This document shows positions 38,699 through 48,122 of a DNA stretch of 64,000 nucleotides, piece by piece. The notes beneath the pieces are model-generated. The model was not told the origin of the DNA. It searched no databases and saw only the letters and a program-made list of their open reading frames with translations. Source of the DNA: UBA1361 sp035647455 (GTDB taxonomy: Bacteria > Bacillota_I > Bacilli_A > RFN20 > CAG-826); the NCBI GenBank assembly GCA_035647455.1, contig DASRNI010000002.1:62001-126000 (forward strand), read 5' to 3'. The translations under genes were made by a program, and so were the position numbers. The first letter of the stretch is position 1; every line of letters begins with the position of its first letter.

Positions 38699-41600
38699 TT
38701 GCCGCTAAGTGATCGCTTTTTTAGCTCAATTAATTACGCACAAGCCGCGGAAACAGGATTAAAGTTTTTAACGTACAGTAAAGTTGGTGACGTGTGGCAT
38801 TATAAACTCCAAAAAGAACGCGCGTGGCAGTTTGATGAATATCTTGAATTTAGCCGCGCCCTTACTTCAATACCGTACAGCTATGCTGTAAATTATGCAT
38901 ATAAAGTTTTACCGACGCTTGATGACGTTGAACAGTTATTTAAAGATTGGTACCGCAGTGTCACATTTACTGAATTTACTTTAAGCTTTGTCCGCAAAGA
39001 TCATTATGCATTGCAAATAATTGTTCTTGATGAAAATGAAGCGGTGATGCTGAAACGGCAATTAGATGATTTTTCATTATTACTCCAAGAACTTAGTTAT
39101 GAATTCACGCTTGATTTAGTGATTGTTGATGACGAAGAAGAAGATGACGAATTCGTGCTTGATGAAGATGTACCGTTTATTGAATCGCTTGAAGAGGAAG
39201 AAGAACGAGTCACAGCGACAATTACTCCGGGTATATATTTAGAAAACAAAGAACAGCTCGAGGCTAATGCGGCGAAGATGATTGAAGAACGCGAACGCGA
39301 ACGCCGCAAGCATGAACCGAAGCATGTCACAATTAAAGAAATATTCAGTTTAGAAAATGGTGACGCGGTTGATTTTGATGGTGAAGTTTATAGTGTCGAT
39401 GTTCGTTCGACACGAATTGGCCCGCTTTATCTTTTTGGTGTTGGGCAAGGTGAAGACGGGATTAATTGCCGCGTTTTTATTAGTTACGGTAATACTGGCC
39501 TTGAAGAGACACTTAAAGAAATTGAACAAGGTGATTATGTTCGTATTAAAGGTAATGTCCATATTGAACGTTATGATCAATCAAAAGGGGTCACGCTTTT
39601 TGCAATCGACAAACTACCAACACCACCGTTACCAACGGATGATTATCCAGGTGAAAAGCGTGTTGAACTCCACCTTCATTCACAAATGTCCGTGATGGAT
39701 GCCGTCACGCATATTGATGACTATGTCAAACTAGCGAAAAACATGGGTCACGAAGCGATTGCGATTACTGATCACGGCGTTGTGCAAGCTTTTCCGGAAG
39801 CACAAAAAGCGGGAGAAAAGTACGGTGTTAAAATAATATACGGTAGTGAGTTATATTTAGTTGATAAAAATTTACCATACATTATTAATCCCGCTCCCAT
39901 TTTACTTAACGACGCAACGTATGTTGTGCTTGACTTTGAAACAACGGGTTTAAGTGCTAAATACGACAAAATAATCGAGTTTGGCGGCGTTAAAGTCGAA
40001 AAAGGCTTAATCCGTGATCATGCCCAATTCTTAATTAATCCGGGTTTTGGTGTTAAACTTTCACCGAAGATTACGGAAGTAACAAATATTACTGACGCGA
40101 TGCTTAATGGCTTAGAAACGATTGATGACTTAATTGATGACATTATGCGTTTTATCGGTGACAGCATCATTGTTACGCATAATGCGCAGTTTGATATCGG
40201 TTTTTTAAATGCAGCATTAGTCGGTCTTGGTCGCGAGAAAATTAAAAATCCGGTTATTGATACACTGCAACTTTCGCGTTATGTTTTTCCCCATGCCCGC
40301 AGTCACCGACTTGCAAGCTTAGCCCGCAACATGGAAGTTCATTATGATGAACACGCCGCGCACAGAGCGAGTTACGACGCTGAAGTCTTAAATACCGTCT
40401 GGCAAGCATTACTCCACAAACTGCTCGAAGATAACGAATATTTAAGACATCAAGATTTAGGCAATTTAACTTTATCGCGTGAAGGACTCATTCATTTATG
40501 GCCGTACCACGTTACCGCCCTTGTTAAAAATGAAGAAGGACTCAAAGACTTATATAAATTAATTAGTATTTCGCATACTGATTTTATGGCGGAAGTTCCG
40601 AAAGTACCGCGTGACATTTTGAATGCGCATCGCGAACATCTTTTAATTGGCAGCGGCTGTTTTAATGGCGAAATATTTGATGCCGCGCGGACAAAAGACG
40701 AAGAAAAGCTCATTGAATTAATGGCGTTTTATGACTTTATTGAAATTCAACCATTTGCAAACTACAGTTTCTTAATTAATATGGAACGAATTACGGAAGC
40801 GCAACTTAAACAAACAATTCTTGATATAAGTAATGCGGCGAAGAAAGCAGGCAAACTTGTTGTCGCAACAGGGGACGCGCATTATTTAACACCGGCAGAA
40901 AAAGTTTATCGCGATGTCTTTGTTTCTGCAAAAGCTGTCGGTGGGATCTTGCATCCGCTTTATCCGTATGACCGTGACAATTATCCGCAATTTAATAATC
41001 CGGATATGCATTACCGCTCAACGAGTGAAATGATTAGTGAACTCGAAAAGTTCGGCGTTTTTACCGATGAAGAAATCAAAGAATACGTCGTGACGAACTC
41101 ACGGAAAATAAATAGTTTAATTAAGAAGATTGAACCACTGAAAAAAGGCTTATATAAACCAAACATCGCTAATGTTGATGAAAAGCTCCGCAAGATTGTT
41201 TATGAAAACGCTTATGCAATGTACGGTAATCCGCTTCCCGAAAATATTAAGGAGCGCATTGAACAAGAGTTTAATGGAATCATTAGTAATGGTTACTCGG
41301 TTATTTACTATTTAGCGTACCAAATTGTAAAAAAAGCAAATGACGAAAATTATATTGTTGGTAGTCGCGGTAGTGTTGGCTCAAGTTTAGTTGCCACATT
41401 TGCGAAAATTACCGAAGTAAATCCGCTCCCACCGCATTACTACTGTCCAAGTTGTCAATATAGTCTTTTTGATCACGGTGAAAAAGCGAAGTCGGGTTAT
41501 GATTTGCCCACAAAAACCTGTCCAAATTGCGCTACTATACTGAAAGGTGAAGGGCAAAACATTCCTTTTGCAACGTTCCTTGGTTTTGAAGCAGAAAAAG

Positions 41601-43063
41601 TACCAGATATTGATTTAAACTTCCCGGAAGACTATCAAAAACATGCTCACGATTACACAAAAGAACTTTTCGGTGAAAAAAATGTATACCGTGCGGGAAC
41701 TATTTCGACCGTAAAATTTAAAACAGGTTTTGGTTATGTTCGCGGCTACTATGAACGGCTCGGTGAAGACCCGGATGCAATTCCGCGTTCAAGTATCGGT
41801 TATATTGCGAGTAAAATCGAAGGGGTAAAACGAACAACCGGCCAACACCCTGGCGGAATTATTGTTATTCCGAGCGAATTTGAAGTGTATGACTTTACGC
41901 CAACCCAGCATCCAGCGGACCGAATTGATAGTGAATGGCTAACTACACATTTAGATTACGATGCGATTCATGATAACGTCTTAAAACTTGATTTACTTGG
42001 TCATAAAGATCCCGTTGTCTTAAAAAAACTTACGGACCTTGTCGGAATTAAGTATGAAGACGTTCCGCTTAATGATGAAAAGGCTTTGAGTCTCTTTTCT
42101 AGTGTTACGGCGCTTAACTTAGCCGAAAACATTTTAAGCGAATCTACCGGTGCGCTTGGTTTACCAGAATTTGGCACAAGTTTTGTCCGTCAAATGCTTG
42201 AAAGCTCCTTACCGAAAACATTTAACGACTTAATTATTGTTTCGGGATTAAGTCATGGCCGTAACGTGTGGCTTAATAACGCGCAAAAGATTATTGCCGA
42301 CGGAATTGCGACACTTGACGGTGTGATTGGTTGTCGCGATGATATTATGACGTACTTAATGAGTTTAGGGATGGATGGTAAAGATGCCTTTAGTATTATG
42401 GAAAAGGTCCGCCGCGAAAAAGTCTTTTTAAGTGAAGACGATAAAGCACGGATGCGTTTCCATGGTGTTCCTGATTATTATATTGAGTCGTGTGACCTAA
42501 TCCAATATTTATTCCCACGCGCCCACGCCGCAGCGTACGTAATTATGGCGGTTAAAGTTGCTTGGTTTAAAATTCATCATCCGCTTGAATATTACGCAAC
42601 GTTCTTTACAATTCGCGGGGAAAACTTTGATATTATGACGATGATTAAAGATAAAAAAGCCGTCGTTAGTAAAATTAACGAGTTTGTTAGTTTATCGAAA
42701 ACAGAGACGCTTAATCAACGTGACCAAAACATCGAAGAAAACTTACGGCTTACCGTTGAAATGCTAGAACGCGGTTATAAAATAAATAATATTGATCTTT
42801 ACCGAAGTAGCGCGACAGAATTTACAATTGACCGTGCTAATAACGCGTTAATTCCGCCATTTATCGTCATTAGTGGTTTAGGTGCTTTAGCAGCAGAAAG
42901 CGTAGTAGAAGCGCGCAAAGACGGTGAATTCATTTCGATTGAAGATTTATTACAACGGACGAGACTTAATTCACAAAACATTGAAATCTTAAAAGAACTT
43001 GGCGCCCTAAAAGATTTACCAGAAGATAACCAAATTAGTATTTTTGAATTTCTTGATGATTAG
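38699..43063 (+). CDS. polC: DNA polymerase III alpha subunit, PolC type
   Basis: This is the Gram-positive replicase with built-in proofreading. The 1454 residues show an OB fold (TIKEIFSLENGDAVDFDGEVY), a PHP segment (VELHLHSQMSVMDAVTHIDDY), a DEDDh exonuclease (VVLDFETTGLSAKYDKIIEFGG; HNAQFDIGFLN), a zinc-like CPSC/CPNC region near residue 920, and the polymerase core (PDIDLNFPEDYQ). The start is TTG 38699, three bases after the rseP stop, with AGGAG about 13 bases upstream; a later start would cut the N-terminal domain. Its 3' end overlaps the convergent Sel1 gene by 4 bases. Confidence 0.96.
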   Translation: MPLSDRFFSSINYAQAAETGLKFLTYSKVGDVWHYKLQKERAWQFDEYLEFSRALTSIPYSYAVNYAYKVLPTLDDVEQLFKDWYRSVTFTEFTLSFVRKDHYALQIIVLDENEAVMLKRQLDDFSLLLQELSYEFTLDLVIVDDEEEDDEFVLDEDVPFIESLEEEEERVTATITPGIYLENKEQLEANAAKMIEERERERRKHEPKHVTIKEIFSLENGDAVDFDGEVYSVDVRSTRIGPLYLFGVGQGEDGINCRVFISYGNTGLEETLKEIEQGDYVRIKGNVHIERYDQSKGVTLFAIDKLPTPPLPTDDYPGEKRVELHLHSQMSVMDAVTHIDDYVKLAKNMGHEAIAITDHGVVQAFPEAQKAGEKYGVKIIYGSELYLVDKNLPYIINPAPILLNDATYVVLDFETTGLSAKYDKIIEFGGVKVEKGLIRDHAQFLINPGFGVKLSPKITEVTNITDAMLNGLETIDDLIDDIMRFIGDSIIVTHNAQFDIGFLNAALVGLGREKIKNPVIDTLQLSRYVFPHARSHRLASLARNMEVHYDEHAAHRASYDAEVLNTVWQALLHKLLEDNEYLRHQDLGNLTLSREGLIHLWPYHVTALVKNEEGLKDLYKLISISHTDFMAEVPKVPRDILNAHREHLLIGSGCFNGEIFDAARTKDEEKLIELMAFYDFIEIQPFANYSFLINMERITEAQLKQTILDISNAAKKAGKLVVATGDAHYLTPAEKVYRDVFVSAKAVGGILHPLYPYDRDNYPQFNNPDMHYRSTSEMISELEKFGVFTDEEIKEYVVTNSRKINSLIKKIEPLKKGLYKPNIANVDEKLRKIVYENAYAMYGNPLPENIKERIEQEFNGIISNGYSVIYYLAYQIVKKANDENYIVGSRGSVGSSLVATFAKITEVNPLPPHYYCPSCQYSLFDHGEKAKSGYDLPTKTCPNCATILKGEGQNIPFATFLGFEAEKVPDIDLNFPEDYQKHAHDYTKELFGEKNVYRAGTISTVKFKTGFGYVRGYYERLGEDPDAIPRSSIGYIASKIEGVKRTTGQHPGGIIVIPSEFEVYDFTPTQHPADRIDSEWLTTHLDYDAIHDNVLKLDLLGHKDPVVLKKLTDLVGIKYEDVPLNDEKALSLFSSVTALNLAENILSESTGALGLPEFGTSFVRQMLESSLPKTFNDLIIVSGLSHGRNVWLNNAQKIIADGIATLDGVIGCRDDIMTYLMSLGMDGKDAFSIMEKVRREKVFLSEDDKARMRFHGVPDYYIESCDLIQYLFPRAHAAAYVIMAVKVAWFKIHHPLEYYATFFTIRGENFDIMTMIKDKKAVVSKINEFVSLSKTETLNQRDQNIEENLRLTVEMLERGYKINNIDLYRSSATEFTIDRANNALIPPFIVISGLGALAAESVVEARKDGEFISIEDLLQRTRLNSQNIEILKELGALKDLPEDNQISIFEFLDD

Positions 43064-44667
43064 TTTTTTTGTAAGCTAAGTGCTTTATCTAAATAATAGT
43101 TTGCTAAAATTGTATCGCGAGCAACAAGGCGGCCTTCATTAAAGGCATAACTAATTTCTGTATAAAAGTTTATTAATGTTTCAATTTCATTTTTTTCAGT
43201 GTGTTCAATGTATTTATTAATGTAATTTTCCGCTTTTTCTTCGTCGCGTTGAACCCCAAAACCTAGCGCAAAACATTTGGCGAGTCGGTCATACGCCCTA
43301 AAGTAAGATTCTTCAATTGCTCCTAAATAATGATTGTAAGCGCGTTTCGGGCGGTCGCGATCACTGATGCTTTTCATTTCTCGGGTATACATGTCACCTT
43401 GTGCGGCGTACGTTGGACCATCGAAATCATACTTAATTGCTTCGCTGTAATAAAGTTCAGCTTGTGCATTAAGCTTTCTTTGGGCAAGCAAATTAGCAAC
43501 TTCATAGTAAAGATAACCACGTAATGCGTATTTAGACTTTATTTCGTAATGACGAATTTTAAAAGGGTAATCGTATTGGCCTTTTTTCTCATTTGCTTCC
43601 ACAATCCGTTTATATTCTAAATCAACGTAATGATGAACTTTCCGCGGCTCAAAGCGCTTACTATCAGTTGCGTATAAAGCGGCGACAAATAAATAAGCTC
43701 GGCCATAGCCTGCTCCCGCACTTGCTTTAAAGTATTTAAGTGCCATATCGAGATTGTTTGGTAAATATTCGCCGTCTAAATACTCATTTGCGAGTTCAAA
43801 AAGAGCAACGGGGTGCCGTGTTTTACTTGCTTCAAACAAGTATTCAATTGCCTGTGCATAAGCATTGGGATCACTACTTTTAGCTTGTTGATAAAAGAAG
43901 TAGAGTACAAGGGCACTATTTGGTGCGCCATAATTATAAGCAAGTTTGATCCAGTACTCTTTTTGGGGGCGGTTTTTCATTTTATCTTTAACATCAAAAT
44001 GCTTATACATTTGCATACCAAAGTTACGATACACGACATCTTTTGTTTGTTTAGCTTGCACGGCTAAAAGTTTTAAGAAGTGGAGTGTGTTCGGTTTTTC
44101 TTGTTGCTTTGACTCACGAATTGCATGCAAGAAAGCAAGTTCATGCGTTGCTGCCGCAAGTCCTTTTTTACTTGCGTCTTCGAAATATGTAATTGCTTTT
44201 TGGACGTTACGTTTTACTTTTGGAGTAACATTGCCCATCATTAAAAACTTCGCTAAGTAAAACGTACAAATAACACAATCATTTTTACTGCCGCGGAGAA
44301 AATGGCGGTAAGCTAGGTCGGCGTCTTTCGGTGTTCCTAAGTTATATAAATACGCGAGCCCCATTGTTAAGAAGTAGAGCGGGTGAGTTTTGTATTTCTT
44401 AATTAAAGCAAAGTCGTGTTCTAACTTGCGAAATGTAAACTTACTGCGTCGTGTTTGCAGGGCAAAGTATAACGGTAAAAACGGATTATCATTTTTAATA
44501 AAAAAGTCACGATTAATTTGCTGTTGTTCAGTTTTCGGCACACTGCGAAGACCATAAATTGTTTGCAGCGTATTAACGATAAAATTATTTCCGTCATCAA
44601 AAATGGAACTATCACCGTCATACTGCCTGAGTTTGGTGGAAAGTTGTGTAAAGTAGTCGTTATTCAT
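43060..44667 (-). CDS. Sel1-like repeat protein
   Basis: The 535-residue protein is built of alpha-helical Sel1/TPR-like repeats, for example YLYNLGTPKDADLAYRHFLRGS, ANEYLDGEYLPNNLDMALKYFKASAGAG and KCFALGFGVQRDEEKAENYINKY. Such repeats mediate protein-protein contacts. There is no signal peptide, so it is likely cytoplasmic. The open frame extends upstream to 44781, but an extended -10 sits 7 bases before ATG 44667. Partners are unknown. Confidence 0.85.
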   Translation of the reverse strand: MNNDYFTQLSTKLRQYDGDSSIFDDGNNFIVNTLQTIYGLRSVPKTEQQQINRDFFIKNDNPFLPLYFALQTRRSKFTFRKLEHDFALIKKYKTHPLYFLTMGLAYLYNLGTPKDADLAYRHFLRGSKNDCVICTFYLAKFLMMGNVTPKVKRNVQKAITYFEDASKKGLAAATHELAFLHAIRESKQQEKPNTLHFLKLLAVQAKQTKDVVYRNFGMQMYKHFDVKDKMKNRPQKEYWIKLAYNYGAPNSALVLYFFYQQAKSSDPNAYAQAIEYLFEASKTRHPVALFELANEYLDGEYLPNNLDMALKYFKASAGAGYGRAYLFVAALYATDSKRFEPRKVHHYVDLEYKRIVEANEKKGQYDYPFKIRHYEIKSKYALRGYLYYEVANLLAQRKLNAQAELYYSEAIKYDFDGPTYAAQGDMYTREMKSISDRDRPKRAYNHYLGAIEESYFRAYDRLAKCFALGFGVQRDEEKAENYINKYIEHTEKNEIETLINFYTEISYAFNEGRLVARDTILANYYLDKALSLQKN

Positions 44668-44683
44668 TAGTATTATTTTATCA
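44668..44683 (-). promoter_or_regulatory. Extended -10 promoter giving a leaderless Sel1 transcript
   Basis: Minus-strand TGATAAAAT (44683-44675) is followed after 7 bases (AATACTA) by the ATG. No Shine-Dalgarno is present. Confidence 0.55.
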
Positions 44684-44768
44684 TTTATTTGAAAATTAGT
44701 ATTTTCAATGACTAAAAAATTGAAACTTTTGACTATTTTGTCACTTAAGGCTAAACTAATCATATTAT

Positions 44769-44845
44769 CGGGATGTAGCACAGCTTGGTAGTGCGCCTGG
44801 TTCGGGACCAGGAGGTCGCAGGTTCGAATCCTGTCATTCCGACCA
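44769..44845 (+). tRNA. tRNA-Pro (anticodon CGG)
   Basis: The acceptor stem CGGGATG/CATTCCG (one G-T) is followed by ACCA, so CCA is encoded. The anticodon stem CCTGG/CCAGG holds the loop TTCGGGA, giving CGG, which reads CCG. The T arm is GCAGGTTCGAATCCTG-like. Low-GC genomes usually rely on UGG, so a CGG tRNA is a small surprise. Confidence 0.95.
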
Positions 44846-44859
44846 TTTTTTTTAGAAAT

Positions 44860-44893
44860 AGGCTTAATGCAAGTTGTGTTAAGCCTTTTATTT
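44860..44893 (+). terminator. Terminator after tRNA-Pro
   Basis: AGGCTTAA (44860-44867) pairs with TTAAGCCT (44879-44886) around 11 bases, then TTTATTT. Confidence 0.75.
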
Positions 44894-44943
44894 AATATTG
44901 AGAAAAAAGATTGTGCTGTTATAATAAAATTATAGTTAATAAC

Positions 44944-45909
44944 ATGAAAAACAAAAAAGTCCGCAATTCAATTTTTACATTTAGCACACTTGTCACCCTT
45001 GTTACACTGACAGTTGTTGGTTTTACGCAGTGTCATCAAGACATAATTAAAAATGTTGAAATTCTTTATTATTACAACGAAAGCACTCCACCGAATAGCG
45101 AGTACGATAACGGACTCGAAAAAGCACTTCAAACCGCAGAAAATAAGTTGGTTATTACGAAAACAAAAGAAAAAATCATTAATCCAGGCGCGGAAACAAA
45201 ATATATTATTGGTCAATTCAAAGATCAAGCAGCGACGATGATTTATCGGGAAGATGTTGCGTATATTAATTCATTTTATTCTGCGCATGATGAGCTTGCT
45301 TTCTCGCAAATTAAGCATCTCCACCCTAATCACACTCGCTATGCTGCGGCGCTTTTAGATCAAGTAAAGACCGAAAAAGCAGCAACGGTGTTTATTACTG
45401 ATCAAAGTGCTGCAGGTGAAGTTTATAGTGATGTTTACGAAGAAGAAACTTTCCAAACGAAAATACTACTTGAAGAAGGGAAAGTAAATTTTAGCTCAGA
45501 AGTTGATTACTTATTAAGTTTAGCAACTGAAAATATTATTCTAGCTGTTAGTAACGCAAACTTCACGCGCTTTGTTTATGATTTAAGTGTGAGCAGTTTT
45601 GCGGGTAACCTTTATATCGCCGATAGTTACTTGCAAACTGGTTTAAGTTTGCCACCTGCTTTTTTAAGTCGAGCTTTTATGCTTAACTACGTTTCGGCTT
45701 TTAATTTTAATGATGATATTAGCGGTGCACCATCAAAAGAAGCAATCCATGACTTGCGAGCATTTTATCAGGGTTTTGCTGCCGGAAAGCTCATATTAGC
45801 GTTAGAAAAAGCAAAGAGTATGCTGTTTGTGGACACTGTTTTTATTGATGAAGTTGATCTAAATACCGGACCAACCGTACTTGCTAATTTTATTTATGAC
45901 GCAGATTAG
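44944..45909 (+). CDS. Putative secreted or lipoprotein of unknown function, possibly periplasmic-binding-like
   Basis: I do not recognise the family. From ATG 44944 it has 321 residues: an N-terminal hydrophobic segment (about 9-29) ending in GFTQC, an imperfect lipobox. The middle pattern (AATVFITDQSAAGEVYSDVYEE, then NIILAVSNANFTRFVYDLSVS) recalls the type 1 periplasmic-binding fold of ABC substrate proteins; this is inference only. TGTTATAAT (44917-44925) is a good extended -10, leaving a ~11-base leader with no Shine-Dalgarno. Its 3' end overlaps the convergent oxidoreductase-EAL gene by 20 bases. Confidence 0.65.
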   Translation: MKNKKVRNSIFTFSTLVTLVTLTVVGFTQCHQDIIKNVEILYYYNESTPPNSEYDNGLEKALQTAENKLVITKTKEKIINPGAETKYIIGQFKDQAATMIYREDVAYINSFYSAHDELAFSQIKHLHPNHTRYAAALLDQVKTEKAATVFITDQSAAGEVYSDVYEEETFQTKILLEEGKVNFSSEVDYLLSLATENIILAVSNANFTRFVYDLSVSSFAGNLYIADSYLQTGLSLPPAFLSRAFMLNYVSAFNFNDDISGAPSKEAIHDLRAFYQGFAAGKLILALEKAKSMLFVDTVFIDEVDLNTGPTVLANFIYDAD

Positions 45910-47992
45910 TTTTAAGTGAATTAATAAAGTCTTCTTTACTTTCGGGGCGGGCGAAATAATAGCCTTGCCCTTCTTTTACGCCAAGCGAGACGAGAAACTC
46001 GTGATGAAATTTTTCTTCAATCCCTTCGGCAACAATTGTCGCGTTACTGTTTTGCAAGGCGGAAACTAAATTTTTATAAACGTTTTGTCCGTCCGTGTCG
46101 TTAACATCCTTCGGTAATACACTCATATCGATTTTAATTTCATCGAAACGGAAAGTATTAAGCAAGGTTAAACTTGAATGGCCGGCACTAAAGTCATCCA
46201 TGCTAATTTTAAAACCGGCTTCATGTAAGATACCTAACTCTTTAATGAAGTGAATATCTTCACCCGCAGCTCGCTCGGTAATTTCGAGCATAATTTTCGC
46301 AGGGTCAATTTGATATTTAGTCATAATTTCCGCAAAGCGGTCAAGTGTAATCTTGCGTAATGTGTACGGACTAACGTTTACACTCACCGTGAAGTTGTCC
46401 GTCTTAATTCCCGCTTTTTCTAAGTCGTGAAGTAGTAAACAAGCATTTTCTAAACTTTTTATGTCTAAGTCAGCAATATAGCCGTTTTTTTCAAAAGCGG
46501 TAATAAATGGTAACGGATTCGTAAACTTACCATCAACTTTAAAGCGACCTAAACTTTCCGCACCAATAAACTTCCCGGTTGTTAAGTCAACTTTTGCTTG
46601 ATAGTACGATGCAAAGTCTTCGTTAATAATTTTCAAGTTCATCGCTGAAAGTGCTTTGTTGGCGATGTTTCCCGCTAAATAAGCATCATCAGTAAAGTGA
46701 TAACGGTTATCAAGTTTAAATGGATTATTATCTTCAAGTAAATCAAGAACAATGTTAATTTGCTGAACGGCATTATCACCAATTAAGTGAACGCCCAAAA
46801 CTGCAAGTGTATGTTTATGAATTAATACTTTAAGAAAGAAGAGTTTACGATTGGCAGTTCCGTCATCTTTTTCGATAATTTCTTGCTTAAGATAAGGCAC
46901 GTTTTCAGCAATTAATTGTTCTTCGGTTTTTCCAAACATTCCGTATTGGTATTCGCCAATAATTGTATGGACGAATTTTGATAGGTCGATCGGTTTCTTT
47001 TGCCCGATCATATGGTTAACCGCGACGATCCCTTCCGTTAGGGCAATCGTTGACTTTGCGTCAAATTCATTACTATTACCAACGGCATAAATGTTCGGAA
47101 TGCTTGTTTGTAAATATTCGTTAACGATGACCCCTTTTTCATTTTGCGCGATTGTTTCGTCGGCAATCTTTATTACATGTGGCTCAAAACCAGTTGCTAA
47201 AATTGTTCGATCAAACGATAAACTCTTCTTTTCACCATTAGCTTCGTAGTAGACCGTTTGTGCTTGAAATTTCTCGACATGAGCATGCTTCACTAATGTT
47301 AAGTTATCATTATCAATTAATGCTAAGTAGACATCGCGTAATTCACGATCAAGTCCAGTCAAAAAGTCACCACGGGTAATCATCGTTACTTTTGAACCAA
47401 TTAAATTAAAAAGTACGGCAAGTTCAAATGCAATTGTGCCGCCACCAACGATAACGAGATTTTCGGGAACTTCCGTAAGTTTTTCAACTTGATCAGCTTT
47501 AAGAATTAAGCCGATGTCATGACAAGTAGTACTTCCTGCACGTGTAAATTCCCGCAATTTTGATCCGGTTGCTAAAACAATAAATTTCGCTTGGTATGTT
47601 TCTCCATTAGCTTTTACTTCATTGCGACCAACAAGCTTTGCGTCAGCGTAAATAATTTCGAGTTTATTATGTTTTAAAAACGTTCCTAAAAAGTCTTCAA
47701 GATGGTTTTTGCGGACATCTTCCATTTCACTTAGTACTGCTTTTAAATCGAATTTCAAGTCGTGTTTTTCATCAACAAGAATTTCTTTTGTGCGTTTAAA
47801 AACAAGGGCAGCGTCATAAAGTTTTTTCATCAGTAAGTCGCCACCGTTAAACGAGATACCGCCGAGTTTATCGCGTTCAAAAATAACGGTTCTAAGACCT
47901 GCCGCAATTGCGGTGAGCGCGGTATTAATCCCGGCAATTCCGCCCCCGATAATAATTAAATCATATTTGTTGTTTATGTTACTCTTACTCAT
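45890..47992 (-). CDS. Flavin/NAD disulfide-reductase-like domain fused to an EAL domain
   Basis: Residues 1-~450 have the fold order of the pyridine nucleotide-disulfide oxidoreductases: FAD motif GGGIAG (16-21), NAD motif GGGTIAFE (183-190), second flavin segment IYAVGN (301-306, Asn where Asp is usual) and a dimerisation-like domain. The redox CXXXXC is absent: residues 44-56 read GGISFNGGDLLMK. Residues ~453-690 are an EAL domain, the class that hydrolyses c-di-GMP, with Gln465, Glu479 (ESL instead of EAL), Asn539, Glu573, Asp599-Asp600, Lys620, Glu656 and Gln676 all retained. A phosphodiesterase controlled by flavin or NADH state is inferred. It has no membrane segment and is divergent from msrA. 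Confidence 0.88.
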   Translation of the reverse strand: MSKSNINNKYDLIIIGGGIAGINTALTAIAAGLRTVIFERDKLGGISFNGGDLLMKKLYDAALVFKRTKEILVDEKHDLKFDLKAVLSEMEDVRKNHLEDFLGTFLKHNKLEIIYADAKLVGRNEVKANGETYQAKFIVLATGSKLREFTRAGSTTCHDIGLILKADQVEKLTEVPENLVIVGGGTIAFELAVLFNLIGSKVTMITRGDFLTGLDRELRDVYLALIDNDNLTLVKHAHVEKFQAQTVYYEANGEKKSLSFDRTILATGFEPHVIKIADETIAQNEKGVIVNEYLQTSIPNIYAVGNSNEFDAKSTIALTEGIVAVNHMIGQKKPIDLSKFVHTIIGEYQYGMFGKTEEQLIAENVPYLKQEIIEKDDGTANRKLFFLKVLIHKHTLAVLGVHLIGDNAVQQINIVLDLLEDNNPFKLDNRYHFTDDAYLAGNIANKALSAMNLKIINEDFASYYQAKVDLTTGKFIGAESLGRFKVDGKFTNPLPFITAFEKNGYIADLDIKSLENACLLLHDLEKAGIKTDNFTVSVNVSPYTLRKITLDRFAEIMTKYQIDPAKIMLEITERAAGEDIHFIKELGILHEAGFKISMDDFSAGHSSLTLLNTFRFDEIKIDMSVLPKDVNDTDGQNVYKNLVSALQNSNATIVAEGIEEKFHHEFLVSLGVKEGQGYYFARPESKEDFINSLKTNLRHK

Positions 47993-48002
47993 TGCAAATG
48001 TA

Positions 48003-48049
48003 ATTATATCATTATAATGATATTTATCGCTGATAATGATGATTATTTG
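48003..48049. promoter_or_regulatory. Divergent promoter region with Fur/PerR-like palindromes
   Basis: ATATCATTATAATGATAT (48006-48023) is a perfect 18-bp palindrome. It overlaps the minus-strand extended -10 TGATATAAT (48011-48003) of the oxidoreductase-EAL gene. TGATAATGATGATTATTTG (48031-48049) is a second, imperfect element close to Fur boxes. Both lie between that gene and the methionine sulfoxide reductase gene. Confidence 0.55.
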
Positions 48050-48110
48050 TCGAGAAACGCGTTACTGTGCATTTGTAAACTTCAAGTAACATTGCAAAAC
48101 AAAGTTGTAG

Positions 48111-48122
48111 TAAAATAAATAT
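48111..48122 (+). promoter_or_regulatory. -10 box giving a leaderless msrA transcript
   Basis: TAAAAT (48111-48116) lies 6 bases before ATG 48123, with no Shine-Dalgarno. The -35 is not evident. Confidence 0.4.

Noticed and set aside
43330..44260. Plus-strand open frames opposite the Sel1 gene
   Set aside because: They mirror the codon pattern of the minus-strand gene and contain no domain or start signal.
45890..47992. Calling the N-terminal half a working dihydrolipoamide or mercuric reductase
   Set aside because: The active-site CXXXXC is replaced by GGISFNGGDLL, so the standard disulfide chemistry cannot occur.
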